DNA from: Candidatus Nanopelagicales bacterium
GTDB lineage: Bacteria; Actinomycetota; Actinomycetes; S36-B12
Reading direction: 5' to 3'
DNA: 55,423 nucleotides
Assembly: GCA_017857175.1 (NCBI GenBank)
Contig: JAFMDS010000009.1
Span: 1-55,423, forward strand
How positions within the stretch are numbered: position 1 is the stretch's first letter; each line of letters opens with the position of its first letter. A model generated the notes under the pieces. It was not told where the DNA came from. It saw only the letters and a program-made list of their open reading frames with translations, and did not search any database. The translations under genes and the position numbers were made by a program. Below, in pieces: positions 34,747-44,165 of this stretch.

Positions 34747-36246
34747 CTATCGTTCTGAAATGCTCAAGGCCTTGAACGCTGTTGGATCAAACTCGCGAAC
34801 TCCAGCACGCGATGCAATCCAAGTCCACCCCGGCTCACGCTGGATGGGTGCCTCGGGAACAATGTTTAGCCCCGCAACTGCTGCGTTGGAAAAATTGTCA
34901 TCCACGTGAATAACGTTGTCATACCCGAGGTTGGCCAACATGGAAACCACTGCTGACGCCCGGTATCCCGAGCCGCAATAAACGTATACGTCCTCATCAC
35001 GAGGGATGTCTTTGAGTCGATCGAGAACTTCGTAAAAAGGAATAAACACGGCACCTTCAACGTGACCGGCATCCCACTCCTTGATTTGCCGAGTATCTAT
35101 GACTACGGCAGCGGGATTGGCAGCCCATTCCTGCTTCACGGATTCAAAATTGACTCGCCGATTCGTTGCGGGCGCTTCACCATTGGGCATCCAAAATGTT
35201 GGGTCACCGACCGCTTGCATTTGTGGTGTGTTGATACCAACAGCAACAAGTTCCCGGATTGCAGCCTCCACTTGCTCAGTCGTGGCTCCAACAAGTGTCA
35301 CTGGCGTGCCCCACGGCATCATCCAGGCAAGGTAGTTGATGAACGCACCATCAAGGTCAAAGTTCAACGCACCAGGGATATGTCCTTGGCTGAAGACCTC
35401 ACGTGAGCGAAGATCGACGACCCATTCGCCTGCATCAATGGCAGCACGGATGGCTTCTGGGCTGGCCGGCTTGGGAAATTCCAGATCAACATCTGCTGGG
35501 CCTGCAGCATTTGCCGGGCCCATGTGTGCGTAGTAGGCGGGAAACACGTCGAGGCCATCGAGAACAGCATCAACGAATTCTTGCTCAGCTTGGGTTAGTG
35601 CTGGGTTCGAGGACTTTTCCTTAGCGATAGTTGATTCATAGCCACCTGCTGCTTGTGTTGCCGAACAGAAGGAACCAAAACCATGTGTTGGGAATACGCC
35701 CGTCTCGCCTTCAAGATCGTTTGCGAGCCGCTGAACCGAGTTCCATTGGTCATGGGCTTGCTTCTCGGTCAGATCCGGCGCCACCAAGTCGGGGCGCCCG
35801 ACGCTACCAAAGAGCATCGAGCCGCCAGTGAAGACCGCACCTGCGTGACCGGCCTTCTGAGCAGAATAGGAGATGTGATGTGGCGTGTGACCCGGTGTAT
35901 GAATAGCGCTGACCTCAAACTCGCCAACCGTGAATGTGTCGCCATCATTGACTGCAATGACATTAGGCTCGGTGAGGTATGCCAAGTCAACATTTCCGGG
36001 CACGACATAGGTGGCACCATGCTTCTTGGCTAGCTCGTAGCCACCAGTGACGTAGTCGTTGTGGATATGAGTTTCAGCAACGTGCGTGAGGGTGACGCCA
36101 TGCTCTGCGAGCACTTTCTCAACCCGATCGAAATCGCGCTGTGGATCAACGACAAGCGCTGAAACACCATCATGGACAACGTAACTGCGATCTCCCAGAC
36201 CAATGGAGTCGATTACTACAACATGTGGTGCGGATGTGAATGTCAT
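34747..36246 (-). CDS. Persulfide dioxygenase-rhodanese fusion (CstB/ETHE1-like)
   Basis: 499 residues. An N-terminal metallo-beta-lactamase fold (about 1-250) has the iron site ETHIHNDYVTGG and HTPGHTPHH, as in persulfide dioxygenases. A first rhodanese-like domain (about 270-355) lacks an evident active-site Cys. A second rhodanese (about 375-470) has VYCGSGYRAS with the catalytic Cys. This order matches Staphylococcus CstB. It would oxidise low-molecular-weight persulfides to sulfite or thiosulfate. GAAGGGAC precedes the ATG. It follows the single-domain rhodanese gene, 58 bases apart. Confidence 0.9.
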   Translation of the reverse strand: MTFTSAPHVVVIDSIGLGDRSYVVHDGVSALVVDPQRDFDRVEKVLAEHGVTLTHVAETHIHNDYVTGGYELAKKHGATYVVPGNVDLAYLTEPNVIAVNDGDTFTVGEFEVSAIHTPGHTPHHISYSAQKAGHAGAVFTGGSMLFGSVGRPDLVAPDLTEKQAHDQWNSVQRLANDLEGETGVFPTHGFGSFCSATQAAGGYESTIAKEKSSNPALTQAEQEFVDAVLDGLDVFPAYYAHMGPANAAGPADVDLEFPKPASPEAIRAAIDAGEWVVDLRSREVFSQGHIPGALNFDLDGAFINYLAWMMPWGTPVTLVGATTEQVEAAIRELVAVGINTPQMQAVGDPTFWMPNGEAPATNRRVNFESVKQEWAANPAAVVIDTRQIKEWDAGHVEGAVFIPFYEVLDRLKDIPRDEDVYVYCGSGYRASAVVSMLANLGYDNVIHVDDNFSNAAVAGLNIVPEAPIQREPGWTWIASRAGVREFDPTAFKALSISER

Positions 36247-36304
36247 GATTTATGTCCCTTCGTGAATGTTCTCATTATGCTCTAAGAAGTTGAAATTTTT
36301 GGGG

Positions 36305-36628
36305 TTATGCGCTGTGCACGGGCAGGCCACTTGCCTTCCACGCCGCAGTCCCACCCTCGACATTGATCACTGAAACCCCCTCGCGGGTCAGGTAATCTGA
36401 AACCTGCCAGGAGCGAGCACCTGACTCGCAGATAATCCATACAGGCTCGCCTTTGCGCTCACTTGTGATGTCTTGAATGCGAAGTGGAACGACACTCATC
36501 GGGATATGGACTGCGTTGGGCACGTGACCCCGCTCATACTCATGTTTTTCTCGAACATCGACAACTCGCTCGCCACGAACCAGTGCTGCCTGCAAATCTG
36601 TGACCGTTGCGCTAGTGACCACTGTCAT
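36305..36628 (-). CDS. Single-domain rhodanese
   Basis: 107 residues. The active-site loop is IICESGARS with catalytic Cys, and the structure is that of a stand-alone sulfurtransferase (ERVVDVREKHEYERGH at the N-terminus). It probably works with the persulfide dioxygenase encoded downstream, moving sulfane sulfur. The ATG is preceded by AAGGGA. First gene after the palindromic operator. Confidence 0.9.
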   Translation of the reverse strand: MTVVTSATVTDLQAALVRGERVVDVREKHEYERGHVPNAVHIPMSVVPLRIQDITSERKGEPVWIICESGARSWQVSDYLTREGVSVINVEGGTAAWKASGLPVHSA

Positions 36629-36676
36629 ATTTCCCTTCGGACTAGCCCTATCTGGGCTGAACTGAACATAGAAAGC

Positions 36677-36692
36677 ATACCCCTAGGGGTAT
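36677..36692. promoter_or_regulatory. CsoR/CstR-type palindromic operator
   Basis: ATACCCCTAGGGGTAT, a perfect 16-base palindrome about 49 bases upstream of the rhodanese start. Such G-tract palindromes are the known operator type of CsoR/CstR family repressors, and CstR controls persulfide dioxygenase/rhodanese operons. The regulator gene is not in the window. Confidence 0.65.
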
Positions 36693-36724
36693 ATGAATAT
36701 CCAATAAGGGGTGGTCCCCGAATG

Positions 36725-37540
36725 TCACTGCTTGAACGTCACGGTCAGCGGAGCGTGATCACTCCACCGTTCGGCATAGGTGGGAGCCTTGCCCACCACG
36801 GCCTGCTTCGCCTTAGCCGCAAGTGACTCGGTGGCGATTTGGTAATCAATACGCCAACCACCGTCGGTGTCAAAACCGCGCCCCCGCCATGACCACCATG
36901 TGTAGGGACCTGGGCCCTCTCCCCCAAGTTCGCGCCCAAGGTCGGTCCAGCCATTGGAAAACCACGTGTCTAAGTGCGCCCGCTCCTCTTCAAGAAAACC
37001 GGACTTGCCCCTATTGCCTTTCCAATTTTTAATGTCTACTTCCCTGTGCCCGATATTGAAATCACCGCACACAAGGACATCATTCCCATTTTTCTTGGCG
37101 GCGCGAGAAAGTTTTGCCAGGTACTTATCCATGCCAGTCAAAAACGCGAATTTCGCTTCTTGCTTGGGTGTATCTACTTCACCCGAGTGGATGTAGGTGG
37201 AAATAATCGTCACAGGTCCCACCGGAGTATCAAAGTCACATTCGAGCCAACGTCCCTGGCCGTCCATCTCTGGAACTTTTGTGGCAAGTCGAACAGCATC
37301 GGGCTCTAAACGACTGAGGACCGCAACACCCGCACGTCCTAATTCAGGTGCAGGGGCATGCTGCACATGCCATTGTTCCAAGCCAGAACCTGCAAGAGTT
37401 TCCTCTACCTGCGGGGTCGTTGCCCGGACCTCCTGCAAGCAAATAATGTCAGCTCCTGAGTGCGCAAGCCATTCCAAGCCGCCGCGACGGGCAGTTGCTC
37501 GAATTCCATTTACATTGGCCGTGACCACGGTCAAAGTCAT
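36725..37540 (-). CDS. xth: Exodeoxyribonuclease III
   Basis: A 271-residue EEP-fold nuclease: NVNGIRATARRG, catalytic Glu in CLQEVRA, GDFNIGHREVDIKN, RIDYQIAT and the terminal WSDHAPLTVTF. It acts as an AP endonuclease and 3'-repair exonuclease in base excision repair. AAAGG precedes the ATG. A four-base-pair GGGG/CCCC hairpin lies just past its stop. Confidence 0.93.
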   Translation of the reverse strand: MTLTVVTANVNGIRATARRGGLEWLAHSGADIICLQEVRATTPQVEETLAGSGLEQWHVQHAPAPELGRAGVAVLSRLEPDAVRLATKVPEMDGQGRWLECDFDTPVGPVTIISTYIHSGEVDTPKQEAKFAFLTGMDKYLAKLSRAAKKNGNDVLVCGDFNIGHREVDIKNWKGNRGKSGFLEEERAHLDTWFSNGWTDLGRELGGEGPGPYTWWSWRGRGFDTDGGWRIDYQIATESLAAKAKQAVVGKAPTYAERWSDHAPLTVTFKQ

Positions 37541-37609
37541 TTGCTGCCTTTCTGTCGTAGTCCTTCACTGGCAATCACGAGTACTTGAGCTATAACTTCA
37601 GGTAGCTGC

Positions 37610-38035
37610 TCAATTTGAACGGACATACATCCACCCTTCACTTACCGCACCTGACAGCGCGAATGCGGCCAGGCTCAGTCCCCGCACTGCCCCGACCTCA
37701 TGGTTCAAGGCTGCCGCCGTGAATGCGACAGCATCGCTGCCATCGCTGATTGCTTGGGCCAATATCCAGCCATCGAGTGGTTCCGATCGGCGCCAAGCCC
37801 GAATAGTTCCAACACCTACTGCGATTTCCCGAGCACCAGCAATTCGGGTGATCCACCTGACTCTTTGCGCCGTGGGCGCATCAACTCCGAGACCTCTGGC
37901 TAAGCCTGTTGGGCTCGCAATGAGTCCCAAGCCAATTGCAATACGCACCCCACCCAAGATTGGATAGACCAGATTGGGGATTGGCTTCTGGTCTTCGCCA
38001 TCAAATTCGGCAGATTGCTGCTCTTTTTTCGCCAT
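37610..38035 (-). CDS. Small integral membrane protein, unknown function
   Basis: About 141 residues: a charged N-terminus (MAKKEQQSAEFDGEDQK) and three or four hydrophobic segments (about 22-42, 70-90, 100-130). It resembles actinobacterial DUF4267-type proteins (LYPILGGVRIAIGLGLIASP; weak). The ATG at 38035 is preferred because TACCGT lies five bases upstream and no ribosome-binding site supports longer starts. Divergent from the reductase gene, 39 bases between starts. Confidence 0.6.
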   Translation of the reverse strand: MAKKEQQSAEFDGEDQKPIPNLVYPILGGVRIAIGLGLIASPTGLARGLGVDAPTAQRVRWITRIAGAREIAVGVGTIRAWRRSEPLDGWILAQAISDGSDAVAFTAAALNHEVGAVRGLSLAAFALSGAVSEGWMYVRSN

Positions 38036-38040
38036 GCTCC

Positions 38041-38068
38041 ACGGTACCGCTCCCATATTCATTACGCT
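38041..38068. promoter_or_regulatory. Divergent -10 boxes between membrane protein and MDR reductase
   Basis: Minus strand TACCGT (38041-38046) is five bases before the ATG at 38035. Plus strand TACGCT (38063-38068) is six bases before the ATG at 38075. Confidence 0.45.
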
Positions 38069-38074
38069 TGCTCG

Positions 38075-39103
38075 ATGACTCCAATGACAACATTCCGCAG
38101 TGTGCGCCTTTCCCAACGTCCCGTCGGCCTTCCTTCAGCTGAAACTTGGAGCATCGACCCTGAAGAAATGCCCGAACTTAAACACAACGAGTTCGCTATC
38201 AAGATTGAACTAATCTCTCTCGACCCAGCTATGCGCGGCTGGCTCGACGATCGCCCCTCTTATCTGCCACCCGTTGAGATCGGCGCCATCATGCGTGCCG
38301 GCTCACTGGGCACCGTCATCGAATCCAGCAATCAGCGTTTTCCCGTTGGTGCTCAGGTGGTGGGTAATTTCGGCGCAACTGAAATTGCAATTTCCGATGG
38401 CACTGGAGCGCGTGTTATCAATACTGACCTTGCCTCTGCTCCGATGTACCTCGGTGCCCTGGGCATGACCGGCATGACCGCCTACTTCGGTTTCTTCGAA
38501 CTAGGGGTTCCACGCGCGGGTGACACGGTCGTGGTTTCGGCTGCCGCTGGTGCCGTTGGGAGCATTGTGGGCCAATTGGCCAAGATCAATGGCTGCACGG
38601 TGATCGGCATTGCCGGTGGCAAAGAGAAATGCGACTACGTCACCGAGGCTCTTGGTTTCGACGTGTGCCTTGACTACAAAACCGATATTCCCATGCGCAA
38701 GCAACTAGGAGCCGCCCTCCAAGAAGTCGGTTCCAAGGGCGTCGATATCTACTTTGACAATGTCGGCGGTGAAATCCTCAACGCCAATTTGGCGTACCTG
38801 TCTTTTGGGGCTCGCGTAGTGATCTGTGGGGCTATCTCGCAATATAACGCCACCGAAATCACGCCTGGGCCGAGCAACTACATGAACCTGCTGGTCAAGC
38901 GAGCTCGCATGCAAGGTTTTCTCGTGTTTGATTATGAAAACAAGTTTCCCGTGGCCCAGCGCCGAATTGGTAAATGGCTCGCACAAGGCAAGATCACCGC
39001 GCCAGAAACAATTGTTAAAGGGGAGATCACCGAATTCCCTGAGACCCTCAACCGCCTCTTTGCCGGCAACAACATGGGCAAATTACTTCTTCAGATCAAC
39101 TAG
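38075..39103 (+). CDS. NADP-dependent MDR oxidoreductase (CurA/prostaglandin reductase-like)
   Basis: 342 residues of the zinc-free medium-chain reductase family. The cofactor loop is AAAGAVGSIVGQLAK, with MTAYFGFFELG before it and FDNVGGEILNA after it. Family members reduce the double bond of enones such as curcumin or 15-oxo-prostaglandins. The physiological substrate is unknown; detoxification of lipid-derived enals is an inference. Leaderless ATG at 38075, with another in-frame ATG three codons later. Confidence 0.88.
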   Translation: MTPMTTFRSVRLSQRPVGLPSAETWSIDPEEMPELKHNEFAIKIELISLDPAMRGWLDDRPSYLPPVEIGAIMRAGSLGTVIESSNQRFPVGAQVVGNFGATEIAISDGTGARVINTDLASAPMYLGALGMTGMTAYFGFFELGVPRAGDTVVVSAAAGAVGSIVGQLAKINGCTVIGIAGGKEKCDYVTEALGFDVCLDYKTDIPMRKQLGAALQEVGSKGVDIYFDNVGGEILNANLAYLSFGARVVICGAISQYNATEITPGPSNYMNLLVKRARMQGFLVFDYENKFPVAQRRIGKWLAQGKITAPETIVKGEITEFPETLNRLFAGNNMGKLLLQIN

Positions 39104-39131
39104 CGTTTCCATGCGCCAAGCAGCGCCTCAC

Positions 39132-40562
<1,431 letters not shown>

Positions 40563-40593
40563 TAACTCAAACGTGAATTTCCAACGCTATTCC

Positions 40594-40622
40594 TTGACAC
40601 GATGGCGACTTGAGCCTAGTTT
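40594..40622 (+). promoter_or_regulatory. alkB promoter
   Basis: TTGACA (40594-40599), a 17-base spacer and TAGTTT (40617-40622), then six bases before the ATG at 40629. It combines a consensus -35 with a leaderless start. Confidence 0.75.
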
Positions 40623-40628
40623 GCTGAC

Positions 40629-42041
40629 ATGAGTGCTGGTCAGTTCACGGCTCACAACGCTAGGCCTTGGCGCGACAAGAAGCGCTTTCTGTGGCTCGTT
40701 GCACTCGTGATGCCCTCACTCCTCTTCTTTGCCATCGGGATGTTTTCGCTCACCAACTGGGCAATTTGGTTGTGGATAGGTCCTATCGTGATTTTGGGGA
40801 TTGTCCCCATAATTGATCTTGTAACTGGACGCGATCTCTCCAACCCTCCTACAGAGATGATTGAACAACTTGAAAGCGACAAGTACTACCGACTCATCAC
40901 CTACCTTTTCCTCCCCCTGCAATATGCCGGGTTTATTGCTGCTTTCTACGTCATTGCCACATGGGGTCTGAGCACACCCGAAAAAATTGGCTTCGCCATC
41001 AGCGTGGGCATGATTGGCGGGATCGGTATCAACACCGCGCATGAACTCGGTCACAAGAAGGAAAGCTACGAACGGTGGCTGTCAAAGATTGCCCTAGCGC
41101 AGAGTTTCTACGGACATTTCTTCATTGAACACAATCGTGGGCACCACGTTCGTGTTGCAACACCTGAAGACCCAGCAAGCAGTCGAGTGGGTGAGAGCTT
41201 TTATCGCTTTTGGCCGCGAACAGTGTTTGGCTCGCTCAAGAGTTCGTGGAGACTTGAAAAGAATCGCATTGCCCGGCGCAAGAAACACCCTTATCGTTTA
41301 AGCAACGACAACATCAACGCGTGGCTCATGTCCGTGGTTCTTTGGATCGCAATGCTTGCTTGGCTGGGAATGGGCATACTTCCCTACCTCCTCATTCAAA
41401 TGTTCATTGCGATAACACTGCTGGAAGCTGTTAATTACCTAGAGCATTACGGCATGCTGCGCCAAAAGGTCAAGCATGGGGACCGAGTTCGCTATGAAAG
41501 AGTCGATCCCAGCCATAGTTGGAACTCTGACAACATTGCAACCAATATTTTGCTCTACCACCTGCAACGCCATAGTGACCATCATGCGCAACCAACCCGC
41601 AGGTATCAAGCACTCTTGAGTTACAAGGAATCACCGGTCTTGCCCACGGGCTATGCGGGCATGATTCTTCTTTCCCTATTTCCATTCGCGTGGAGGAGGG
41701 TCATGGATCCCAAGGTTCTCAATCACTTTGACGGCGAAATTTCACGGGCAAATATTCGACCCGGTAAGCGCGCCTCAATCATCGCACGCTATTCCAGCAC
41801 CCCTAGAAACGAAAATCTAGAAACAGTCGAAACTGCAGTGTCATTGGTCGAGTCAACCCATTACGAATGCCCTGGCTGCGGCTACTCATACGATCAATCA
41901 CGAGGAGATGTTCGCGAGGGCTTTGCGCCGGGAACACCCTTTAACTCGATCCCCGAATCATGGGTATGCCCAGACTGCGGTGTCCGAGAGCGCAATGAAT
42001 TTAGGCCTCTCGAAGTTTCCGACCGTCCCACCAATATTTGA
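40629..42041 (+). CDS. alkB: Alkane 1-monooxygenase fused to rubredoxin
   Basis: 470 residues. Membrane helices surround the histidine boxes HELGHKK (138-144), EHNRGHH (167-173) and LQRHSDHHA near residue 318, which hold the di-iron centre. The NYLEHYG motif between them is typical of alkane hydroxylases. After a linker, residues 412-461 form a rubredoxin with CPGC and CPDC pairs, so electron delivery is built in. It hydroxylates the terminal carbon of medium or long n-alkanes in the membrane. AlkB-rubredoxin fusions are known in actinobacteria. No rubredoxin reductase gene nearby. Confidence 0.95.
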   Translation: MSAGQFTAHNARPWRDKKRFLWLVALVMPSLLFFAIGMFSLTNWAIWLWIGPIVILGIVPIIDLVTGRDLSNPPTEMIEQLESDKYYRLITYLFLPLQYAGFIAAFYVIATWGLSTPEKIGFAISVGMIGGIGINTAHELGHKKESYERWLSKIALAQSFYGHFFIEHNRGHHVRVATPEDPASSRVGESFYRFWPRTVFGSLKSSWRLEKNRIARRKKHPYRLSNDNINAWLMSVVLWIAMLAWLGMGILPYLLIQMFIAITLLEAVNYLEHYGMLRQKVKHGDRVRYERVDPSHSWNSDNIATNILLYHLQRHSDHHAQPTRRYQALLSYKESPVLPTGYAGMILLSLFPFAWRRVMDPKVLNHFDGEISRANIRPGKRASIIARYSSTPRNENLETVETAVSLVESTHYECPGCGYSYDQSRGDVREGFAPGTPFNSIPESWVCPDCGVRERNEFRPLEVSDRPTNI

Positions 42042-42120
42042 TAATCGCCATGCCACCGACGAGCAACGCGATCAATGCCGCATCGACCGGTCCAAGTCCG
42101 CCGGGTGTGATGGGAAAACA
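42001..42120 (-). pseudogene. Remnant of a YbhN/lysyl-PG synthase-type membrane protein
   Basis: On the minus strand about 40 codons read FPITPGGLGPVDAALIAL and then LVGGMAIIKYWW before a TAA at 42001. PITPGGLGxV(D/E)AALxALL is the signature of the last helices of UPF0104/YbhN-like flippase proteins. Upstream the frame has a TGA and no start codon, and the fragment overlaps the alkB 3' end by 41 bases. It appears to be a decayed 3' end; chance similarity is possible. Confidence 0.35.
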
Positions 42121-42286
42121 TTCAATACCAATGGATCCGAGTAGGTCGCAAAAATTTCGATGCTGGAAATGTCGGACTCCATTGCCCCGAGGCCAACAGC
42201 CTCACTCATCAGGTTGCGTTTAAGCGAGCTTTTCTTCTCATGGCCTGTCCTGAGCCTCATGGCGAGCGGGAATGCTTTGAATGAGC

Positions 42287-42292
42287 GATAAT
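42287..42292 (+). promoter_or_regulatory. -10 box of leaderless promoter for the peroxidase gene
   Basis: GATAAT, spacer GGTGGC, then ATG at 42299. It favours this start over the in-frame ATG at 42281, which would overlap the box. Confidence 0.5.
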
Positions 42293-42298
42293 GGTGGC

Positions 42299-42778
42299 AT
42301 GACAAACCTGTTTGCCCTCAGTTACACGGACAACAAGGGCAATGAAGTTTCCCTGGATCAATATCGGGGTAAGCCCGTCCTCATTGTGAACACCGCAAGC
42401 AAGTGTGGATTCACCCCGCAATATGAAGGCCTTCAAAAACTTCATGAGGACCTTGGAGCCCAGGGACTTGTTGTGCTCGGGTTTCCCTGTGATCAGTTCG
42501 CGCACCAAGAACCGGGTAATGACTCAGATATTGAGCAGTTTTGTTCTTTGAATTATGGAGTGACATTTCCACTGTCCACAAAAGTAGAAGTCAACGGAGG
42601 AAATGAAGATCCTGTTTTCAAATTTGTCAAGGAGCAGGCTGGTGGAATGCTTGGATCTGCCATCAAATGGAATTTCACCAAATTCTTGGTATCACCAGAT
42701 GGTGAAACAGTGAAGCGATATTCACCCACCACGAAACCTGCTGATATCGAAAAAGACGCCAAAGCCCTGCTTCCTTGA
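42299..42778 (+). CDS. Glutathione peroxidase-family thiol peroxidase
   Basis: 159 residues, thioredoxin fold. Peroxidatic Cys36 is in NTASKCGFTPQY, with LGFPCDQFAHQEPG supplying the Gln and a possible resolving Cys, and KWNFTKF the Trp/Asn. Actinobacteria lack glutathione, so thioredoxin or mycothiol is the likelier reductant. It removes organic or hydrogen peroxides. Confidence 0.9.
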   Translation: MTNLFALSYTDNKGNEVSLDQYRGKPVLIVNTASKCGFTPQYEGLQKLHEDLGAQGLVVLGFPCDQFAHQEPGNDSDIEQFCSLNYGVTFPLSTKVEVNGGNEDPVFKFVKEQAGGMLGSAIKWNFTKFLVSPDGETVKRYSPTTKPADIEKDAKALLP

Positions 42779-42792
42779 GATTAAACCTGCAT

Positions 42793-42798
42793 TAGGGT
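42793..42798 (+). promoter_or_regulatory. -10 box of leaderless promoter for budA
   Basis: TAGGGT, spacer TAATGC, then GTG at 42805. Confidence 0.5.
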
Positions 42799-42804
42799 TA
42801 ATGC

Positions 42805-43662
42805 GTGTTAGATCCTCACCTCGTTCGAGCCTCACATGGTCATGTCCATCAAACAGATGCGGTTACAGACCTCTTGCACGGAAACTATGAATCCGTTACC
42901 ACCGTTGCCGAGGTTTTCCCAAATAGCCTCTTGGGTCTTGGAGTAGCCGATCGACTGGACGGGGAAATTGTTTCCGTCGACGGTGAAACATGGAGAGTTC
43001 CCGCCTCTGGGATCCCCGAGATCGCACACAACAGCCTCGGGATGCCTTTCGCCATCAGTGCCGAAGGAGGGGCGCCTGTTCCTGTGGCCGTAGAACTAGG
43101 GGCGACAGTGGATGACATCAGCCACTTAATTGAATCAATTGTTGCTGAATTGAATGACGGGAAGCACGCTATCGTTGCAGTGCGCATTGATGGAACTTTT
43201 AGCAATGTTCTCCTTCGCAGCGAACACAAGCAAGAGCCACCGTTTGAACACCTGGATGAAGTCCTCCGCCATGAAACGCAATTTCCGTTCGAGTCCTGGT
43301 CGGGAACGCTAGTTGGCTTTTCCTTTCCGCAGATTAACGATCAAGGCATCACGATCCCAGGATTACACCTCCATGCAATATCTGCGGACAGGACATCCGG
43401 CGGCCACTGTCACAGCGCCATAGTTTCCGCGGCCACCATGAATATCTGGCTCGATGATTCTGACATTGCAATTCCCCAAACCCGCATAAGTCATGCAATG
43501 AAGCTACTTGAAATTGTGAGAAAAAATGGTGGGCCTGAACAAATTGAACGGGCCCGACTTCTCTCAGACCATTTGAACTCAGAGCATGCAACGGCGGCAG
43601 ATTTTGTTGAAGCCATAGCTTTACATGACGCTTATCTCAATGATCCATATTTGGAAAAGTAG
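42805..43662 (+). CDS. budA: Alpha-acetolactate decarboxylase
   Basis: 285 residues. The zinc ligands His188, His190 (GLHLHAISADRTSGGH) and His201 are in place. The N-terminal half has LLHGNYES and TTVAEVFPNSLLGLG as in the family, and GTFSNVLLRSE. It converts acetolactate to acetoin. A C-terminal helical extension of about 50 residues beyond the usual family end (about 235-285) is of unknown role. The acetolactate synthase-like gene lies 17 kb away. Confidence 0.9.
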   Translation: MLDPHLVRASHGHVHQTDAVTDLLHGNYESVTTVAEVFPNSLLGLGVADRLDGEIVSVDGETWRVPASGIPEIAHNSLGMPFAISAEGGAPVPVAVELGATVDDISHLIESIVAELNDGKHAIVAVRIDGTFSNVLLRSEHKQEPPFEHLDEVLRHETQFPFESWSGTLVGFSFPQINDQGITIPGLHLHAISADRTSGGHCHSAIVSAATMNIWLDDSDIAIPQTRISHAMKLLEIVRKNGGPEQIERARLLSDHLNSEHATAADFVEAIALHDAYLNDPYLEK

Positions 43663-43964
43663 TGAATGCTAATTCCGATTTCACTTTCACCGCTGAGATT
43701 TTCTTGTGGGAGGCAAACTCCGCGTGGCACTTTATTGCACTGCCTCATGACATCGCCGATGAAATAGAAGACTCACCCACCCTTCGCGGTGGGTTTGGCT
43801 CGGTAAAAGTGAATGTGGCGATTGGGTCAAGTAAGTGGTCAACCTCGATATTCCCTGATACCAAACGCAAAACTTTTGTGCTCCCGCTCAAGAAATCGAT
43901 TAGAGAGAAGGAAGCTCTCACTGTCGGTGACCGACCACTGGTGCAATTGGCTCTTGTCAACTAG
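43662..43964 (+). CDS. DUF1905 domain protein
   Basis: 100 residues forming the DUF1905 beta barrel: FTAEIFLWEANSAWHFIALP, GFGSVKVNVAIG, then TSIFPDTKRKTFVLPLKK. No catalytic motif. Members are often fused to YdeI-like domains; this one is alone. GTG shares one base with the budA TAG stop, so it is translated with budA. Confidence 0.85.
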   Translation: MNANSDFTFTAEIFLWEANSAWHFIALPHDIADEIEDSPTLRGGFGSVKVNVAIGSSKWSTSIFPDTKRKTFVLPLKKSIREKEALTVGDRPLVQLALVN

Positions 43965-43967
43965 AGT
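43962..43967 (+). promoter_or_regulatory. -10 box of leaderless promoter for the CDGSH gene
   Basis: TAGAGT, overlapping the DUF1905 stop codon region, spacer CCACGC, then ATG at 43974. Confidence 0.5.
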
Positions 43968-43973
43968 CCACGC

Positions 43974-44165
43974 ATGAGCGATCCAGTAATCATTACACCC
44001 CTGCCCGATGGCCCCAATGAAGTATCAGGCCTCACCGTTGTCAAAGATGCCGACGGAAATGTCCTCAAAGAGGGTGAGAAGGTGTACTTGTGCCGTTGCG
44101 GCTTCAGCGCAAATAAACCATTCTGCGATGGTGCGCACAAGCGTGAGGGCTGGACAAGTAACTAG
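43974..44165 (+). CDS. CDGSH iron-sulfur domain protein
   Basis: 63 residues. Cluster ligands Cys40, Cys42, Cys51 and His55 lie in LCRCGFSANKPFCDGAHK, which binds one 2Fe-2S cluster with three Cys and one His. MitoNEET-type proteins are redox-active carriers; the role here is unknown. Its last four bases overlap the convergent solute-binding gene. Confidence 0.93.
   Translation: MSDPVIITPLPDGPNEVSGLTVVKDADGNVLKEGEKVYLCRCGFSANKPFCDGAHKREGWTSN

Noticed and set aside
42072-42305. 77-codon minus-strand frame between alkB and the peroxidase gene
   Set aside because: No homology recognised, no promoter or ribosome-binding site; a neighbouring frame carries the YbhN-like signature instead.
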